NCBI GenBank assembly: GCA_016302095.1
Contig: JAEDOE010000044.1
Location: forward strand, 1-8,019
DNA length: 8,019 bases
Direction of reading: 5' to 3'
From: Anaerovibrio sp.
GTDB lineage: Bacteria > Bacillota > Negativicutes > Selenomonadales > Selenomonadaceae
The translations under genes and the position numbers were made by a program. The notes under the pieces were generated by a model. The model made no database searches and was not told where the DNA came from. It worked only from the letters and a program-made list of their open reading frames with translations. This document shows, piece by piece, positions 5,321-8,019 of the stretch (position 1 is its first letter; every line of letters starts with the position of its first letter).

Positions 5321-7612
5321 CTACTTCCACTGGCCGATCAGCTCCTCCAGGGCATCATAATCAAAATCATCCCCGGCGGTCTTCATCTGCTCCAAAAGCC
5401 GCCGCTGCTCATCAGTCACCTTGAACTTGGACATCTTTTTCAGCAGGCTGCCAAAGCCGTCCAGGTCATAATCCCCCAGGGCCTCGTTCATCTTGCCGAT
5501 AGTTTCCTCCAGCTCCTGACGGGAAGCCTCCTCCAGCTGGCTGTCGTTCTGATGCTGCAAAAGCTCATCCACAAACCTGTCGCTGATAAAGGCCAGCACC
5601 GCGCTGTACTTGGCAAGGAGCTTGTCCAGATTCTTGATGATGTATTCGTAGTCACCATTCTTGCCTGCCAGCTCATGAGCCTTGGCCATGGATGACAGCT
5701 CGTTCTGCCCGATCAGTGCCGCCACGCTCTTGAGGGCATGCACCTCGATGGTGTAATTCTTCAGGTCCTTCTTCTCAGCCAGCTCGCCCAAAAGGCGGAT
5801 TTTCTTCCTGCCATCGGTGTACACCTGCCGCAGGATATCCTTGTCCACATCGTCCATCTGGGTAGTAAACGGCTTTTCCAGCACCACCAGCTTGCTGGAA
5901 TCAATAAACTTTTGCAGGCAGGCATCCAGTGCCTTGGCCTCAAGAGGCTTCGGCAAAAAGCCCTGGAAGCCATACTCCAGGTACTGCTCCCTGACACCGC
6001 TGATGGCATTGGCAGTCAGGGCAATCACCACGCTGTTCCGCTGCTCCGGAATCTCACGCAGCTTGTAAAGGGCCTCCACGCCATCCATCACCGGCATCAT
6101 GTGATCCATAAAGACGATATCGAACAGCTCCTTGTTGAGGATATTCAAGGCCTCCATGGCACTCTCCGCCGTGTACACCTGCACCTTGTACGGGGTGAGC
6201 ATACCCTCTGCCACCTTCAGGTTCACCTTGTTGTCGTCTACCACCAGCACCTTCACTTTCTCCGTGGTAAAGGTATACTTGAACAGCTTGTCCTGTCCGG
6301 CATTCTCCGCATGGTTCACCTTGCCCATAGGCCGCCAGTCCTCCACCTCGTTGACCATGGTCCAGGAGAAGGTACTGCCCTTGCCGTAAACGCTGTCCAC
6401 CGTAATAGAGCCTCCCATAGACTCGCACAGCTTGCGGCTGATGGCAAGCCCCAGGCCGGTTCCTTCCACGGAACGATTTCTCTTGGTATCCACCTGCTCA
6501 AAGCTTGAGAACAGCTTCACCAGGTCCTTCGGCTTGATGCCGATGCCGGTATCCTCTACGCTGCCGTAGAGCCTGACGCTCTTGCCATCACCCAGCTTCT
6601 CATAGGTCAGGCGCAGGGTGATAGTGCCTTCCTCGGTAAACTTCACCGCATTGTTTAGCAGGTTCACCATGACCTGCTTAATCCTGATTTCATCTCCCAG
6701 CATGGTGTATGGGATGTTTTCATCCACCTCCAGCACCAGCTTGACCTTCTTGCCCTTCAGGCGGACATTGATCATGGTGGAAACATCAATAATAATAGAG
6801 GACATCTGGAATGGCAGTGTCACCAGATCCATCTTGCCTGCCTCAATCTTGGAAAAGTCCAGAATATCGTTGATAATCGTCAGCAGGGAAGCAGAGGCAT
6901 TTTTAATCATGATGGCATTTTCCCTGGCAAAGGAATCCGTGGTATCGCGGATAATAAACTCCGACATGCCGTTGATGGCATTCATCGGTGTGCGGATTTC
7001 ATGAGACATATTGGCCAGGAAGCTGGTCTTCGCCCTGTCAGCGCTCTCGGCACGCTCCTTGGCAGTGATGATATCCGTAATATCCACCATGATAATCATG
7101 ACACCGGCAATTTCCTTCTGGTCATTAATGGCAGGGCGGATGTAAATATCAAAGGTCTCCTCCGTTCCATGCACCACCATCTTGTCCATATACTGGATGT
7201 TCTTGCCCTCATCCCTGGCCTCCACGCACATAGCTTCCAGATGGCGGCGGCCGATGCGGTCAATCAGCCCGTCAAACACCTCAATCACAGGCACCCCCTG
7301 ATTGACCTGCTCAGGGGTGAGGCTGGAACGCTGATAGTACGGTGCCGTAGCCATTACCGTGTTCAGCTCCGTATCCAGCATGATGGAAATATTCGGCGAA
7401 TTCTGCAGCAGCATGGCGTTATAAAAAACCTGCTGCCCCCTGGTTTTCTCGCTGAACTCCCTGAACTTGATTGCCTGCTCATTCATGACCGAGAGGATGT
7501 TGTTCTCCCTCTGCAGCCGCTTTACCTCCCGGTTAGCCTTTTTCAGCTCCAGCTTCAACGCTTTCAGCTGGTTTTCCCTTTCCTCTGCAATCACTGCATC
7601 CATTTCACTCAC
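5321..7612 (-). CDS. Cytoplasmic hybrid sensor histidine kinase (coiled coil-PAS-HisKA-HATPase-REC-Hpt)
   Basis: 763 residues from the GTG at 7612. Order of parts: basic coiled coil (12-58), PAS-like sensor domain (about 60-185, ending in the VDITDI motif), HisKA with phospho-acceptor H204 in FLANMSHEIRTPMN, HATPase_c (N box N317/N321, DTGIGI at 354-359, GTGLGL at 384-389), receiver about 453-575 (acidic D459/D460, phospho-Asp D503 in FMDHMMP, T533, K555), and Hpt about 590-680 with H625 in VHALKS. The full relay His-Asp-His is intact, needing only a separate receiver as final acceptor, and one is encoded just upstream. There are no membrane segments, so it senses inside the cell, through PAS or a partner such as the FIST protein. 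The last 80 residues are acidic helices with a repeat-like pattern (GDYDLDGFGSLLKKM, DDFDYDALEELIGQW). It follows the response regulator gene by 30 nt in the same direction. Confidence 0.95.
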   Translation of the reverse strand: MSEMDAVIAEERENQLKALKLELKKANREVKRLQRENNILSVMNEQAIKFREFSEKTRGQQVFYNAMLLQNSPNISIMLDTELNTVMATAPYYQRSSLTPEQVNQGVPVIEVFDGLIDRIGRRHLEAMCVEARDEGKNIQYMDKMVVHGTEETFDIYIRPAINDQKEIAGVMIIMVDITDIITAKERAESADRAKTSFLANMSHEIRTPMNAINGMSEFIIRDTTDSFARENAIMIKNASASLLTIINDILDFSKIEAGKMDLVTLPFQMSSIIIDVSTMINVRLKGKKVKLVLEVDENIPYTMLGDEIRIKQVMVNLLNNAVKFTEEGTITLRLTYEKLGDGKSVRLYGSVEDTGIGIKPKDLVKLFSSFEQVDTKRNRSVEGTGLGLAISRKLCESMGGSITVDSVYGKGSTFSWTMVNEVEDWRPMGKVNHAENAGQDKLFKYTFTTEKVKVLVVDDNKVNLKVAEGMLTPYKVQVYTAESAMEALNILNKELFDIVFMDHMMPVMDGVEALYKLREIPEQRNSVVIALTANAISGVREQYLEYGFQGFLPKPLEAKALDACLQKFIDSSKLVVLEKPFTTQMDDVDKDILRQVYTDGRKKIRLLGELAEKKDLKNYTIEVHALKSVAALIGQNELSSMAKAHELAGKNGDYEYIIKNLDKLLAKYSAVLAFISDRFVDELLQHQNDSQLEEASRQELEETIGKMNEALGDYDLDGFGSLLKKMSKFKVTDEQRRLLEQMKTAGDDFDYDALEELIGQWK

Positions 7613-7618
7613 ACTCAG

Positions 7619-7625
7619 CCCTCCC
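7619..7625 (-). promoter_or_regulatory. RBS deciding the hybrid kinase start
   Basis: GGGAGGG on the minus strand. The core GGAGG (7620-7624) is 7 nt from the GTG at 7612 and 16 nt from the ATG at 7603. An upstream in-frame TTG (7627-7625) touches the motif itself and is not usable with it. GTG at 7612 is therefore preferred; the ATG gives a protein three residues shorter. Confidence 0.7.
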
Positions 7626-7642
7626 AAAAAATCAAATTCCCC

Positions 7643-8011
7643 TTAGCAATACTTTGCCACCACGGACAAAAGCTCCTCCTTCTTGAAAGGCTTCCCAACA
7701 ATATCCTGCACGCCTGCTGCCTCTGCCCGTGCCCTGGTCTCCGGCTCCTCATCCGCCGTCAGGAACACCACCGGGATATCCTTCGCCGCCTCATCTGCCC
7801 GGAGCCTCTCCAGCACCTCAAAGCCATCCATCTCCGGCATCATGATGTCCAGCAAAATCAAATCCGGCTTGTTCTTTTCCAAAAATTTGAAGGCGCGCTC
7901 CCCGGAAGGAACCAGCACCGGCTTGTATGCTTCATTTTCCTTCAGCACCTTGTCTGCCATCTTGAGATTGATTGCATTATCATCTACTACCAATATTTTC
8001 TTCATATCCAT
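7643..8011 (-). CDS. Single-domain CheY-like response regulator
   Basis: 122 residues, just one receiver domain with no output domain. Residues in 122-residue numbering: acidic pair D10/D11 (ILVVDDN), phospho-acceptor D55 in LLDIMMPEMDG, T85 in FLTADE and K107 in GKPF, so phosphorylation chemistry is intact. The position three before the conserved Lys, usually Tyr or Phe in the switch, is Ile104. It is likely the terminal phospho-acceptor from the Hpt domain (H625) of the kinase encoded 30 nt downstream, acting through protein-protein contacts. Such stand-alone receivers either signal to a partner or act as phosphate sinks. AGGGG (8015-8019) is only 3 nt from the ATG at 8011 but 9 nt from the in-frame ATG at 8005, so the true start may be MKKILVVDD, two codons later. 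The upstream promoter lies outside the window. Confidence 0.93.
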   Translation of the reverse strand: MDMKKILVVDDNAINLKMADKVLKENEAYKPVLVPSGERAFKFLEKNKPDLILLDIMMPEMDGFEVLERLRADEAAKDIPVVFLTADEEPETRARAEAAGVQDIVGKPFKKEELLSVVAKYC

Positions 8012-8019
8012 AATCCCCT

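Noticed and set aside
1..8019. CRISPR arrays, tRNA or rRNA genes, insertion sequences, phage genes
   Set aside because: No regular repeat-spacer pattern, cloverleaf, transposase, terminal repeats or integrase was seen on either strand.

Overview
All six genes in this window lie on the minus strand, so gene order runs from right to left. The likely source is an anaerobic, polysaccharide-degrading bacterium. A Firmicute with a Gram-negative-type envelope (Negativicutes, Selenomonas-like) is my best guess. This rests on the overall look of the proteins (hybrid kinase with an acidic helical C-terminal tail, FIST protein, Ig-GH9 cellulase with Sec signal), moderately GC-rich genes with AT-rich spacers, and strong GGAG-type ribosome binding sites. 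The taxonomic call is inference.

Right block (about 8011 to 2961): a probable signalling operon in the order single-domain response regulator (CheY-like), cytoplasmic hybrid histidine kinase (coiled coil, PAS, HisKA, HATPase, REC, Hpt), FIST-domain sensor protein, LysR-type regulator. Gaps are about 30, 121 and 11 nt. The lysR ribosome binding site overlaps the stop codon of the FIST gene, which suggests translational coupling. The 121-nt gap in front of the FIST gene can fold on the transcribed strand into a compact three-way junction. A strong intrinsic terminator at 2961-3003 closes the block. The operon promoter must lie beyond the right edge.

Middle block (2927 to 945): a monocistronic secreted glycoside hydrolase family 9 enzyme (N-terminal Ig-like domain plus catalytic domain) with its own RBS, a plausible extended -10 promoter and a clear terminator at 945-986.

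Left block (912 to 3): a complete RpiR/MurR-type regulator with a plausible promoter overlapped by an inverted repeat. Its SIS domain has lost the usual first phosphosugar-binding loop. Its regulatory target is probably to the left of the window.

Working model (inference): the FIST protein senses a small ligand and passes the signal in trans to the soluble hybrid kinase. The kinase relays phosphate through its own REC and Hpt domains to the free-standing response regulator. The LysR protein is the only DNA-binding output in the operon. The layout resembles the known pairing of FIST-type NosP nitric-oxide sensors with hybrid kinases, with a stand-alone receiver and a LysR regulator added. The cellulase next door has its own transcription signals, so a regulatory link to the cassette is possible but not shown.
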